A stretch of DNA of 64,000 nucleotides. Source: CAVZVZ01 sp963778895. Its GTDB lineage: Bacteria; Actinomycetota; Acidimicrobiia; Acidimicrobiales; Acidimicrobilacustridaceae. The position numbers and the translations under genes were made by a program. Within the stretch, counting starts at the first letter, position 1, and each line of letters begins with the position of its first letter. Below the pieces are notes generated by a model. It did not search any database. It saw only the letters and a program-made list of their open reading frames with translations, and was not told the DNA's origin. The stretch lies in contig CAVZVZ010000009.1 in assembly GCA_963778895.1 (NCBI GenBank), positions 1 to 64,000 of the forward strand, in the 5' to 3' direction. This document shows positions 54,969 to 63,232 of this stretch, one piece after another.

Positions 54969-56390
54969 TCAGCAGGCCAGGGCGCCGTCGCGCGAGGCGT
55001 CGGCCAGGGCCGTCGAGTCCCGCCGGCAGGCCACCACGAAGCGCCCGTCGTTGTACGGGATCCGCCAGCCGGGCTCGGCGGCCAGCAGCGACGTCAGCGG
55101 CTCGTGGGCGTCCCAGACGACCACGTCGATGCCGTCCCGGTCGAGCACCTGCTGCCAGCCCGGACGGCCTCGCAGGACGAGTAGGAAGTCGTCGACGACG
55201 CTCGCGGGGTACATGTCGACCCGGTCGTCGATGAACGCCCGCGCATCTCGGCCGCGGAGGAGCTCGAGCAAGTTGCCGACGGTCTCCTGGGTCGCCACGT
55301 TGACCGTGGGAGTCATCCAACCGGCCTGGTCGGTCCAGGCCAGGGCGTCGACGGGATACGTGCGTAGGTCGTACACCGGCTCCCGCGCCGCGTTCACGAC
55401 GAGCAGCCCACCCAACAGGGCGATGACCACCACGCCGATCACTGCTGCTCTCCCCCGCCGCTCGTGGCCGGTGATCGTGCCGAGCCCGGCCAGGCCGTAG
55501 GCCATCCCCGGGACGATCACGAGGCTGGCCACCGCGACGTTGCGCACCCCCAGCAACGCGGCCGCGGTGAAGATCACCAGGGGCACCGCGACTCTGTACG
55601 ACGGGCGGCGCACGAGCAGCACGATCGCCACGAGGATCTGGAGCAGGAAGAGGCGGGCCCAGCCACTCGAGAACGACGGGGACTGCCATTCGATGATCTG
55701 CTGCAGGACCTGCTGGCGCTGCAAGAGGCGCACCGGGAAGATGACGAGCACGGGCCCGAGGGGATTGATCATCCCGAGCACCACCCCGCCTGCCGCCCAC
55801 GCGAGGGCTCGGAGCTCGACCCTGGGGTGCTCGCCGTCGAGACGCCGCCCGATCGCCAGCGCGGCCAAGGCCACGAGCGCCAAGGGGAACGAGCCGTGCA
55901 CGTTCACCCAGATGTAGAGCGCGGGTAGCAGCACGGGTGCCGGCACCCGACCCTCGGCCACGAGCAAGGTGAGCCCCAGGAGCAGGAGGCCGATCAGCAG
56001 GGGCCGGGGCGCCCACACCGACGTCCCGACGGCCAGCACCAGCCCGGTGATCACGATGCGACCGACGAGGCTCTTGGCCGGGCGGGTGAGGGCCCAGGTC
56101 ATGGCGGCCAGTCCGGCCGTCGTGAGTCCCATGAGCACCCGCAGGCCGGCGGGACCCCACCAACTGTCGACGAAGCCGTACAGCCACGAGGCGAGCCAGC
56201 TCTGCACGACCCACGGCTGACCGGCGGCGGTGAACGAGTAGGGGTCGTGGCGGGGAATCCCGTCCTGCAGGATCAATCGTCCGGTCGCCAGATGGGTGAA
56301 GAAGCTGTTGTCGCTGATCTGGCCGAGCCCGATGAACAGGCCCCACAACACGAAGCCGGCACCGATGACGAACGCCAGGTCGAGGCCCAC
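54969..56390 (-). CDS. Polytopic membrane protein, GT-C-like, next to the pilin genes
   Basis: The 473-residue protein has about ten hydrophobic segments and a soluble C-terminus. The first loop SDNSFFTHLATGRLILQDGIPRHDPYSFTAAGQPWVVQSWLAS contains the conserved His, Asp and Trp typical of a widespread actinobacterial membrane family that looks like GT-C transferases. The GTG at 56390 is the first start in frame. However, the frame just upstream, from a GTG at 56493, reads TTAGTAPEAPSTPKSATTKASS and would join at a ccccc run near 56402, so the real start may be 56493 with a one-base error. A role in glycosylating the pilins is conceivable but unproved. Confidence 0.72.
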   Translation of the reverse strand: MGLDLAFVIGAGFVLWGLFIGLGQISDNSFFTHLATGRLILQDGIPRHDPYSFTAAGQPWVVQSWLASWLYGFVDSWWGPAGLRVLMGLTTAGLAAMTWALTRPAKSLVGRIVITGLVLAVGTSVWAPRPLLIGLLLLGLTLLVAEGRVPAPVLLPALYIWVNVHGSFPLALVALAALAIGRRLDGEHPRVELRALAWAAGGVVLGMINPLGPVLVIFPVRLLQRQQVLQQIIEWQSPSFSSGWARLFLLQILVAIVLLVRRPSYRVAVPLVIFTAAALLGVRNVAVASLVIVPGMAYGLAGLGTITGHERRGRAAVIGVVVIALLGGLLVVNAAREPVYDLRTYPVDALAWTDQAGWMTPTVNVATQETVGNLLELLRGRDARAFIDDRVDMYPASVVDDFLLVLRGRPGWQQVLDRDGIDVVVWDAHEPLTSLLAAEPGWRIPYNDGRFVVACRRDSTALADASRDGALAC

Positions 56391-56538
56391 ACCGGTCGGG
56401 GGCGCGCGACGGCGACGAGCCGCGGGACGACGCCTTGGTCGTCGCCGACTTGGGAGTGCTGGGGGCTTCGGGGGCGGTTCCCGCCGTGGTCACTCGGCCG
56501 AGCCTATGACGGGGTCCCTGCCGGTCAGCGGACGCCGG

Positions 56539-57465
56539 TCAGAACGCCTCGCTGATGTTGATGATCGCGGGCCCGAGCACCACCACGAACAGCGCGGGGA
56601 ACACGCAGAACACCATCGGGATCAGCATCTTCACGGGCGCCTTCTGGGCCCGCTCCTGCGCGAGCTGACGACGCTTGATCCGCATCTCCTCGGACTGGGC
56701 CCGAAGGACCCGACCGATCGACACACCGAAGGTGTCGGCCTGCAGGATGGCGAGCACGAAGGAGCGGACCTCCGGCACGTTGGTTCGCTGCTCGAGCGCA
56801 CGCATCGCATCGGCGCGGCTTGCACCGGCGCGAACCTCACCCAACATCCGCGCGAACTCGTCGGACAGCGCGCCCGGGACCGAGGCCACGGTGCGGTCGA
56901 GGGCCTGCTCGAAACCGAGACCCGCCTCGACGCTGATCGTCAGCAGATCGAGCACGTCGGGCAACTGCACCTGCATGGCGTGCTGGCGCTCCTCGACGCG
57001 TCGGGACAACACGGCGTCGGGCCCGACGAGCAAGGCGAACGAGAGCAGCACGAAGGCGAGGAACTGGACGAGCCCTTCGAGATTGAAGGGGTTCCAGATG
57101 TACATCACGATGAAGATCACCGGGACGAGTGCCACCGTGATCACACGGATGGCCAGGAAGCGATCGACCGCGTCGGCGGTGCCGTTGCCCGAGAAGATGA
57201 ACTTCTTGCGGACGTTGTCGACGTAGCCCACCGGCGTGAACCGTCGGCCGAGGCCCGTGAGCCCGCCGAGAACCGGTGCAACGGCGCGTTGCGAGAACGG
57301 TACGAGCAGTTCTTGGTCGCGCACGTTCTCGACTTCGTAGCCGTCGAGCTGGCGGAGCGAGCTGCGCACGACCGCCTTTTCGTTGAGCTGCGAGAGGATC
57401 GTGTACACGATCAACGCGATCGCTGCACCTAGCAGCAGACCGCCGAGAAGTAGAAGTCCGTCCAT
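56539..57465 (-). CDS. tadC: Tad pilus inner-membrane protein TadC
   Basis: From the ATG at 57465 the protein has 308 residues. An N-terminal helix (GLLLLGGLLLGAAIALIVY), two central helices (ITVALVPVIFIVMYIW and FLAFVLLSFALLVGPDAVL) and a C-terminal helix (VFCVFPALFVVVLGPAI) frame the type II secretion F domain (QLPDVLDLLTISVEAGLGFEQALDRT, RTNVPEVRSFVLAILQADTFGVSIGRVLR). TadC pairs with TadB as the platform of the pilus assembly motor. It follows tadB by two bases. Confidence 0.92.
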   Translation of the reverse strand: MDGLLLLGGLLLGAAIALIVYTILSQLNEKAVVRSSLRQLDGYEVENVRDQELLVPFSQRAVAPVLGGLTGLGRRFTPVGYVDNVRKKFIFSGNGTADAVDRFLAIRVITVALVPVIFIVMYIWNPFNLEGLVQFLAFVLLSFALLVGPDAVLSRRVEERQHAMQVQLPDVLDLLTISVEAGLGFEQALDRTVASVPGALSDEFARMLGEVRAGASRADAMRALEQRTNVPEVRSFVLAILQADTFGVSIGRVLRAQSEEMRIKRRQLAQERAQKAPVKMLIPMVFCVFPALFVVVLGPAIINISEAF

Positions 57466-57467
57466 AG

Positions 57468-59447
57468 TCAGATCTCGATATCGATGATCTTCTTCATCCA
57501 GAAGAAGCCGACGGCCATTGCCACGAGTGCTACCCCGATCATGATGTTGCCTGCGGTGGTATCGAACAGCCGACCGACGTAGGCCGGGTTGATCACCCAC
57601 ATGGCGAAGCCCAGACCGATCGGTAGGAACCCGAGCACGATGGCGCTGACGCGCCCTTCAGCAGTGAGCGACCGGATGTCGCGACGCAGTCGCTCGCGGG
57701 CGACCATCGTCTCGGCCACTGTGAGAAGGAGCTCGGACAAGTTGCCGCCGACCTCACGCTGGATGCGGATCGCCATGACCGCCCAACCGAAGTCCGGGCT
57801 GCCCATGCGCTCGGCCGTGCCGTCGAGTGCGTCCTCGAGCGGACGGCCGAGGCGAGCCTCGGTGACCACACGACGCAGCTCGGTGCCCATCGGGTCGGAG
57901 ACCTCTTGGGACACGGCCTCGACGCCTTGCATGAGCGAGTAACCGGCGCGCAGCGTGCCCGAGAGCAGCTGCAGAGTGTCGGGCAGCTGGCCCATGAACA
58001 CCGACCGCCGGCGACGGGCCATGAAGTTCACGACACCGATCGGCAGCAGCGCGGCCAGGATGCCGATGACGAGGCCACCGACGATGCTGCCGGTGATGAC
58101 CAGCGCCAGAATCGTGAGGACCACCACGGCGGCGGCGTAGAAGAACAGCGCCTCACCGGCTCGCAGCGGCAGATTGGCCCGCTCGAGAGCAGTCTCGGCC
58201 CGGCTCAGCAGCCCGCGATCGGCGGCGACCTGTTCGGTCATCTCGACGGCGCGCTGGATCAGTGCCGTCTTGGCCAGACCCGTATCGGGGTCGTCGTCCT
58301 CGACGGCGCCTTCTTGGCCGTAGGGGTCGGCATAGGGCTGCAGCACGTTCGACAGCCGGTCGTCCTTCACGAAGACGAGCGTGAGCCCGTAGGCCAGCCC
58401 GGCGGCTGCTATCAGCACGAGGAGCACGGCGATGAGCAGACCGAGTCCGCTCTGGAGGAAGCCGATGCCACCCGACGAGGTGCTGACCGCGGTGTGCAGG
58501 GCCTCGCCGCCGGTGACGACGCTGCCGATCGCGATCTGGACGGTGTCGCTGGCGTCGCCGACCGTGAGCTTGAGCTCGGCCGCTTGGCCCGACTGCAACC
58601 CGGAGTCGTACGTGGTCAGGAACTGACCGTTGTCGACCGTGCCGGTGAGCGTGCGGACGGTCTCACCCATACCCGGGCCGTCGGCCGAGGTGACGAGCTG
58701 ACCACCGTTGTCGTTCACGAGCGACGAGATGCCGGCGTCCTTGCTGCCGGCCCCGGTGTAGATGCCGGCGAAGACGGCAGCCGACGCGGTGGCGACGGCG
58801 CCCCGTCCAGCCGCGGCATCGCCGCCGCTGGCGTTGTCGGACTGACCGGCGAAGACGAACAAGTTCGCTTGGCCGCTCTCGTCCGAGAGACCGTTGCCGG
58901 CCTGTCGGATGGCCGACCACAGTGCGGTCGACTTCTTGGCGTCCTCGGTGTTCGCCGGTGCGACCTTGTCGATGCCGGCGATGGCGCGATTGATGTCGCT
59001 CGTGAAGTCCTGGAGCTGCTCGCCGGACTGGCCGGCGGAGTAGACCGCGAACTTGCGCGCGGTGCGCTCGGAGGCGTTCAAGCCCCGCAACCACTGCTTG
59101 GCCTCGTCCTTGGCGGCGGCGAGCGCACCCGACGAGTCCATCGGCTCCGACACGTCGAACACGAAGGCCACGGCCATCGGCGTGCTGTCGGGCAGAGGCA
59201 GGGGCGCCGAGGCCTGAACCTGCTTGCCGTTCTGCGTCAGTGTCATGTTCGAGACATCGCCGGCGGTGGACACGAAGCCCACGGCGGTCGACGCCGGGTT
59301 GGTGGCGTCTACGGCGCGCACGAACACGTCCGGCTCGTTGGACGAACCGGCCCGCGCCGTGCCGCCGAGCAGCACCGTGATGCAGAGCGCGACGATCGAG
59401 ATCGCCCACACCGCTCGCGAGGTGGCATGCAGCCGTGTTCGACGCAC
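57468..59447 (-). CDS. tadB: Fusion of an extracytoplasmic VWA-like domain to TadB
   Basis: The 659-residue protein is twice as long as a normal TadB. It has a signal-type N-terminus (AVWAISIVALCITVLLGGTARA), then a domain at residues about 35-330 resembling a von Willebrand A fold, with PMAVAFVFDVSEPMDSSGALAAAKDEAKQWL in place of the usual DxSxS metal site, and GIYTGAGSKDAGISSLVNDNGG. A membrane helix follows (GLGLLIAVLLVLIAAAGLAYGL). Residues about 430-655 are TadB proper (QLPDTLQLLSGTLRAGYSLMQGVEAV, FGWAVMAIRIQREVGGNLSELL, four helices). The GTG start shares a base with the tadA stop (TAGTG). Confidence 0.88.
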   Translation of the reverse strand: MRRTRLHATSRAVWAISIVALCITVLLGGTARAGSSNEPDVFVRAVDATNPASTAVGFVSTAGDVSNMTLTQNGKQVQASAPLPLPDSTPMAVAFVFDVSEPMDSSGALAAAKDEAKQWLRGLNASERTARKFAVYSAGQSGEQLQDFTSDINRAIAGIDKVAPANTEDAKKSTALWSAIRQAGNGLSDESGQANLFVFAGQSDNASGGDAAAGRGAVATASAAVFAGIYTGAGSKDAGISSLVNDNGGQLVTSADGPGMGETVRTLTGTVDNGQFLTTYDSGLQSGQAAELKLTVGDASDTVQIAIGSVVTGGEALHTAVSTSSGGIGFLQSGLGLLIAVLLVLIAAAGLAYGLTLVFVKDDRLSNVLQPYADPYGQEGAVEDDDPDTGLAKTALIQRAVEMTEQVAADRGLLSRAETALERANLPLRAGEALFFYAAAVVVLTILALVITGSIVGGLVIGILAALLPIGVVNFMARRRRSVFMGQLPDTLQLLSGTLRAGYSLMQGVEAVSQEVSDPMGTELRRVVTEARLGRPLEDALDGTAERMGSPDFGWAVMAIRIQREVGGNLSELLLTVAETMVARERLRRDIRSLTAEGRVSAIVLGFLPIGLGFAMWVINPAYVGRLFDTTAGNIMIGVALVAMAVGFFWMKKIIDIEI

Positions 59448-60805
59448 TAGCGGTTGACCGCCTTTCGGGCGAAGCCCTCTGGCGTGAACACTTCTTGACC
59501 AAGGCGGATACCGAGATCGGCGAGCTTCTCGGCGAACTTCGGGCGCACACCGGTGGCCTTCAGATGACCCTTGAAGCGGCCGTGCTCGTCGACACCCATG
59601 CCGAAGTCGAAGAGGAAGATGTCCTGCAGGGTGATGACGTCACCCTCCATGCCCTGCACCTCGGTGATGTGGGTGATGCGGCGGGTGCCGTCCCGCAAGC
59701 GAGTGAGGTGGACGATGACGTCGAGCGCGGAGGCCATCTGCTCCCGGATGGCCCGCACGGGCAGGTCGAAGCCCGCCATGAGGACCAGGGTCTCGAGCCG
59801 GGCCAGCGTGTCACGCGGGCTGTTCGAGTGGACGGTCGTGATGGAGCCGTCGTGGCCGGTGTTCATGGCCTGGAGCATGTCGAGGGCCTCGCCACCGCGG
59901 CACTCGCCGACGACCACACGGTCGGGGCGCATGCGCAGGCAGTTCTTGACGAGGTCGCGAATGGTGACCTCGCCCCGGCCTTCGATGTTCGGCGGGCGGG
60001 CCTCCATGCTCAGGACGTGGTCCTGGTGCATCTGGAGCTCTTTGGCGTCCTCCACCGTGACGATGCGCTCGTCGGAAGGGATGAACGACGACAGCACGTT
60101 CAGCGTCGTCGTCTTACCGGTGCCGGTACCACCGGAGACCACGGCGTTCAGCCGGCCGACGACACAGGCCTGGAGGAAGCGAGCCGCATGGGCGTTCAGC
60201 GTGCCGTAGCGGATCAGGTCATCGACCTGGAGCTTCTCTTTGGCGAACTTCCGGATGGTGAGGAACGGGCCACCGATCGCGAGCGGGTGGATGACCGCGT
60301 TCACGCGTGATCCGTCGGGCAGGCGGGCGTCGCAGAGGGGGTTGGCCTCGTCGATGCGGCGTCCGACCTCGCCGACGATCTTGTCGATGATGCGGCGCAG
60401 GTGCGTCTCGTCGACGAAGCTGGCGCTCGTCTTCTCGAGCTTGCCGGCGCGCTCGATGTACACATCGGCGGGGCCGTTGCACATCACTTCGCTGATCTCG
60501 TCTTCCTTCAGCAACCGGTCGATCGGCCCGTAACCGAGGATGTCATCGGAGACGTCCTGGATGAGTTGGGCCTTGTCGGCCGCCGACAGCGGCGCGCGCT
60601 CCTGCGCGAGGGCCGCGTGGAGCTGATCGTTGACCCGTCGGCGGAGATCGTCCTCCGACAGTCGCTTGTCGTAGAGGATCGGCCCGAGCTCATCGATGAG
60701 CTGGTGATGGATCTTCTGCCGTAGTTCGTCGAGCACAGGGTCGCGACGCTTCGCGCCGGTCGCCGGAGCCGCCTGTACATCGTGGAGACGCTTGTAGAGC
60801 GACAC
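59447..60805 (-). CDS. tadA: Tad pilus assembly ATPase TadA/CpaF
   Basis: The 452-residue secretion ATPase starts MSLYKRLHDVQAAP. Residues about 35-160 are the N-terminal helical domain typical of CpaF (LRQKIHHQLIDELGPILYD, VSDDILGYGPIDRLLKEDEISEVMCNGPADVYIERAGKL). The motor part has Walker A in VVSGGTGTGKTTTLNVLSSFI, the Asp box VTVEDAKELQMHQDHV, Walker B in PDRVVVGECRGGEALDMLQAMNTGHDGS and the His box. It powers pilus assembly. It lies in the order cpaB, tadZ, tadA, tadB, tadC. Confidence 0.95.
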   Translation of the reverse strand: MSLYKRLHDVQAAPATGAKRRDPVLDELRQKIHHQLIDELGPILYDKRLSEDDLRRRVNDQLHAALAQERAPLSAADKAQLIQDVSDDILGYGPIDRLLKEDEISEVMCNGPADVYIERAGKLEKTSASFVDETHLRRIIDKIVGEVGRRIDEANPLCDARLPDGSRVNAVIHPLAIGGPFLTIRKFAKEKLQVDDLIRYGTLNAHAARFLQACVVGRLNAVVSGGTGTGKTTTLNVLSSFIPSDERIVTVEDAKELQMHQDHVLSMEARPPNIEGRGEVTIRDLVKNCLRMRPDRVVVGECRGGEALDMLQAMNTGHDGSITTVHSNSPRDTLARLETLVLMAGFDLPVRAIREQMASALDVIVHLTRLRDGTRRITHITEVQGMEGDVITLQDIFLFDFGMGVDEHGRFKGHLKATGVRPKFAEKLADLGIRLGQEVFTPEGFARKAVNR

Positions 60806-60854
60806 TGCTACTCCTCACCCCTGGGGAAATCCTCGCCCCCGCACATTGGTAGAC

Positions 60855-62093
60855 CTACCTGCGCTTCTTCTTGGCTGCCTCTGGTTCGAACAGGTCGGCC
60901 AGCTGTTCGAGTGACCTCGACACCGGGGCCTTCCTGTCCGAGAGCACCACCGGCTCTCCCTTGTTCACGGCTTGCGGCACGACGACGTCGCTCGGAATGA
61001 GCGCCTCGGCCTGGATGCCGAGCGTGCGCTCGACCTCGCCGACGTCGAGCTTCACCTTCGAGTTCGCCCGGTTGAGAACGAGCTTGAGCTTCTCCATCGG
61101 CGTGTTCAGCAGACGCAAGGTCTGCAGCCCGATCTTGACGTTCTTGATGTTCGGGATGTCCATCCCTGCGACCAACAGGACGTCGTCGCTGATCTCGATG
61201 AGACCGAGCACGACGTCGTTGAAGTACGCCGGCGTATCGACGATGACGTACGAGCAGAACCGCCGCAGCATCTCGACGATCTGGGTCATCTCCGCCGCGC
61301 CGATCTGATCGGCGAACGCGGGCTCGAGCGGTGCCGGCAGCACGAGCAGACCCGACGGGGTGTGCTCCGCGAGCAGGCTCCGCAAGAACGGCGTGTCCAG
61401 ACGATCGAGCGCGCTCACCGCGTCGACGACGGTGTGAGCAGGCGAGAGCTTGAGCATGACGGCGATGTCGCCGAACTGCAGGTCGGCGTCGACCAGCACG
61501 ACCGGCTTCTCCGACCGCTGGGCCAGCACGACCGCCAAGTTGGTGGCGATCACCGACTTGCCGGCGCCACCTTTGGTCGAGAACACGGTGATGACGCGAG
61601 CGAGCTCACCGTCGACACCTTCTTCAATGCTGCCCGGTGACGTTGGTGCCGGCGCCGACACCACCAGGCTCGTCGCGGCCCGCTGGACCGCTTCGGCCAG
61701 CTCGCGGGACTCGACGGGCGCTTCGAGCACGTCCTTCACGCCGGCGCGCAGCGCCTCACGCATCAGATCGGTGGTCAACCCGTTGGCGACCATGATGGCG
61801 CCCACCTCGCGGCGGGCCCCGAGCAGCTGCTCCGCCGCCGTCAGCTCCGGGCTCGACGCGAACGACGGGCCCAGAACAACGACCACGGGTTGCCCCGTGA
61901 GCCGAGACGACAGCTCATGGATCGACGGGAACGGCGTGGCGCCTTGGCCGAGTTGCATCGCCAGGCGCGAACGCGCGGCCTGATCTGCATCGACGACCGC
62001 AACCGCGACCTGGGGGGCTCCCCCGCCGCTCGCTGCGCCCGCGCCCGGGCGGGGCATGGCCTCGCCCGGGTTGCCGCTGAAAGGGCTGGTCAC
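60855..62093 (-). CDS. tadZ: Tad pilus polar-localisation ATPase TadZ/CpaE
   Basis: From the GTG at 62093, which overlaps the cpaB stop, the protein has 412 residues. Residues about 25-145 form a receiver-like domain without a phosphorylation Asp pattern (VAVAVVDADQAARSRLAM, VVVLGPSFASSPEL, LRAGVKDVLEAPVESREL). Residues about 165-400 are a MinD/ParA ATPase: VITVFSTKGGAGKSVIATNLAVVLA is the deviant Walker A, then VLVDADLQFGDIAVML and YVIVDTPAYFNDVVLGLIE. It ends in a basic KKKRR tail. TadZ places the pilus machine in the cell. Confidence 0.93.
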   Translation of the reverse strand: MTSPFSGNPGEAMPRPGAGAASGGGAPQVAVAVVDADQAARSRLAMQLGQGATPFPSIHELSSRLTGQPVVVVLGPSFASSPELTAAEQLLGARREVGAIMVANGLTTDLMREALRAGVKDVLEAPVESRELAEAVQRAATSLVVSAPAPTSPGSIEEGVDGELARVITVFSTKGGAGKSVIATNLAVVLAQRSEKPVVLVDADLQFGDIAVMLKLSPAHTVVDAVSALDRLDTPFLRSLLAEHTPSGLLVLPAPLEPAFADQIGAAEMTQIVEMLRRFCSYVIVDTPAYFNDVVLGLIEISDDVLLVAGMDIPNIKNVKIGLQTLRLLNTPMEKLKLVLNRANSKVKLDVGEVERTLGIQAEALIPSDVVVPQAVNKGEPVVLSDRKAPVSRSLEQLADLFEPEAAKKKRR

Positions 62094-62953
62094 TTCTGTG
62101 CACCGCCGGGGCCATAAGGCGTCAGCTGGGCCGGATCCTCGCCGGGCAGCAGCGTCGTGTTGGCATCGAGGGGCGGAAGCTCGCGGGGCGAGTAGTCCTC
62201 GGCGACCAGCGAGAGGTACATCCCACCGCTGTTCTGGGCCGTGGCCAGCCACTGCACCGCGGACGGCGGCACGTTGAACGTAAGGACACCGCTGTTCCCG
62301 GTGTTCGTGGTCGACCCGTCCGACGAGGTGGTGCTCACCTGCTCACCGGCGGACAACTCGGGTTGGTCGCCGATCGCCAGGATGTGAACCTCCTGGAAGA
62401 GGTAACGCGCCATCGTCGGGAGGTAGCAGGACACCGGGATCGAACGTTGGTCCGCACCCGAGCACACGCTGTCGCTCGTGGGCTTCACGGTGTTGAACAC
62501 CATGATGTTGACCTCGTCACCCGGGACCAGGAACCCGCCGACCGCACGGACGCTGTCGACCGAGACGCTGACCGCCTGCTGCTCCGGATCCTTCAAACGA
62601 GCCCGGAAGCTGATCTGCGTCGACGCCGGGTCGACGAACATGTCCTTCACGATCACGGTGTTCTGGGGGATGTCGAACAGCGCCACCTTCTTCTGGATCT
62701 CGTCCGTGGTGGTGATCGCCGTCGTGGGCTTGAACTCCTGCGGGATCTTCGAGGAGGCGATGGACCCATCGGCCACCGCCGTCTCGCCGGGGGTACCCCG
62801 GACGATGTCCGCCTTGGCGGCGAACACGTCGACCCGTTTGGCGTTGTCGTTGGCTCGGTCCTCGATGCCCCTCACATAATTGAAGAGCAGCAGGGCAGCG
62901 ATCACGCCTACTGCGATCGCCCCGAGCAGGATCAGCGTTCTGCGTGAACTCAC
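62090..62953 (-). CDS. cpaB: Tad pilus protein CpaB/RcpC
   Basis: From the GTG at 62953 the protein has 287 residues. An N-terminal membrane helix (TLILLGAIAVGVIAALLLFNYV) is followed by a SAF domain (VDVFAAKADIVRGTPGETAVADG, KVALFDIPQNTVIVKDMFVD) and a beta-rich region with VSVSVDSVRAVGGFLVPGDEVNIMVFN, the CpaB signature. A pair of cysteines (VCSGADQRSIPVSC) may bond. CpaB is thought to sit at the outer part of the assembly. It is the first gene of the minus-strand Tad operon; 63056-63232, upstream, should contain its promoter but I see no clear box. Confidence 0.88.
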   Translation of the reverse strand: MSSRRTLILLGAIAVGVIAALLLFNYVRGIEDRANDNAKRVDVFAAKADIVRGTPGETAVADGSIASSKIPQEFKPTTAITTTDEIQKKVALFDIPQNTVIVKDMFVDPASTQISFRARLKDPEQQAVSVSVDSVRAVGGFLVPGDEVNIMVFNTVKPTSDSVCSGADQRSIPVSCYLPTMARYLFQEVHILAIGDQPELSAGEQVSTTSSDGSTTNTGNSGVLTFNVPPSAVQWLATAQNSGGMYLSLVAEDYSPRELPPLDANTTLLPGEDPAQLTPYGPGGAQK

Positions 62954-63232
62954 TCCGACCTCTATTCCTCGCTCATCGGGCCCACCGAGCCCCCGACCTG
63001 CTTGCCGGCAACTTTGGCAAACCGGATTCCCCAGATTGGGAATCCACTCGTGCAAAGCACTTTCGGCCGATTACCCCGCTCGGATTAGGGAGAAATACCC
63101 ACTTTTCGTTTCCCGGCCGCTCATCTGCCCTAGATCGGCTATTTCGGGGGGCGACGATACCTGTGGGCGCGCTTCAGAGCGCGGACCGGGCGCGAGAGAA
63201 CGTTGAAATTGGAACGTTTGTCGGCTGGGAGG

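Noticed and set aside
54187..56493. 768-codon minus-strand frame through the pilin and membrane-protein region
   Set aside because: It is the antisense or shifted frame of the pilin genes and the GT-C-like protein, rich in Arg, Gly and Pro, with no domain. Only its first 30 codons may belong to the neighbour through a frameshift.
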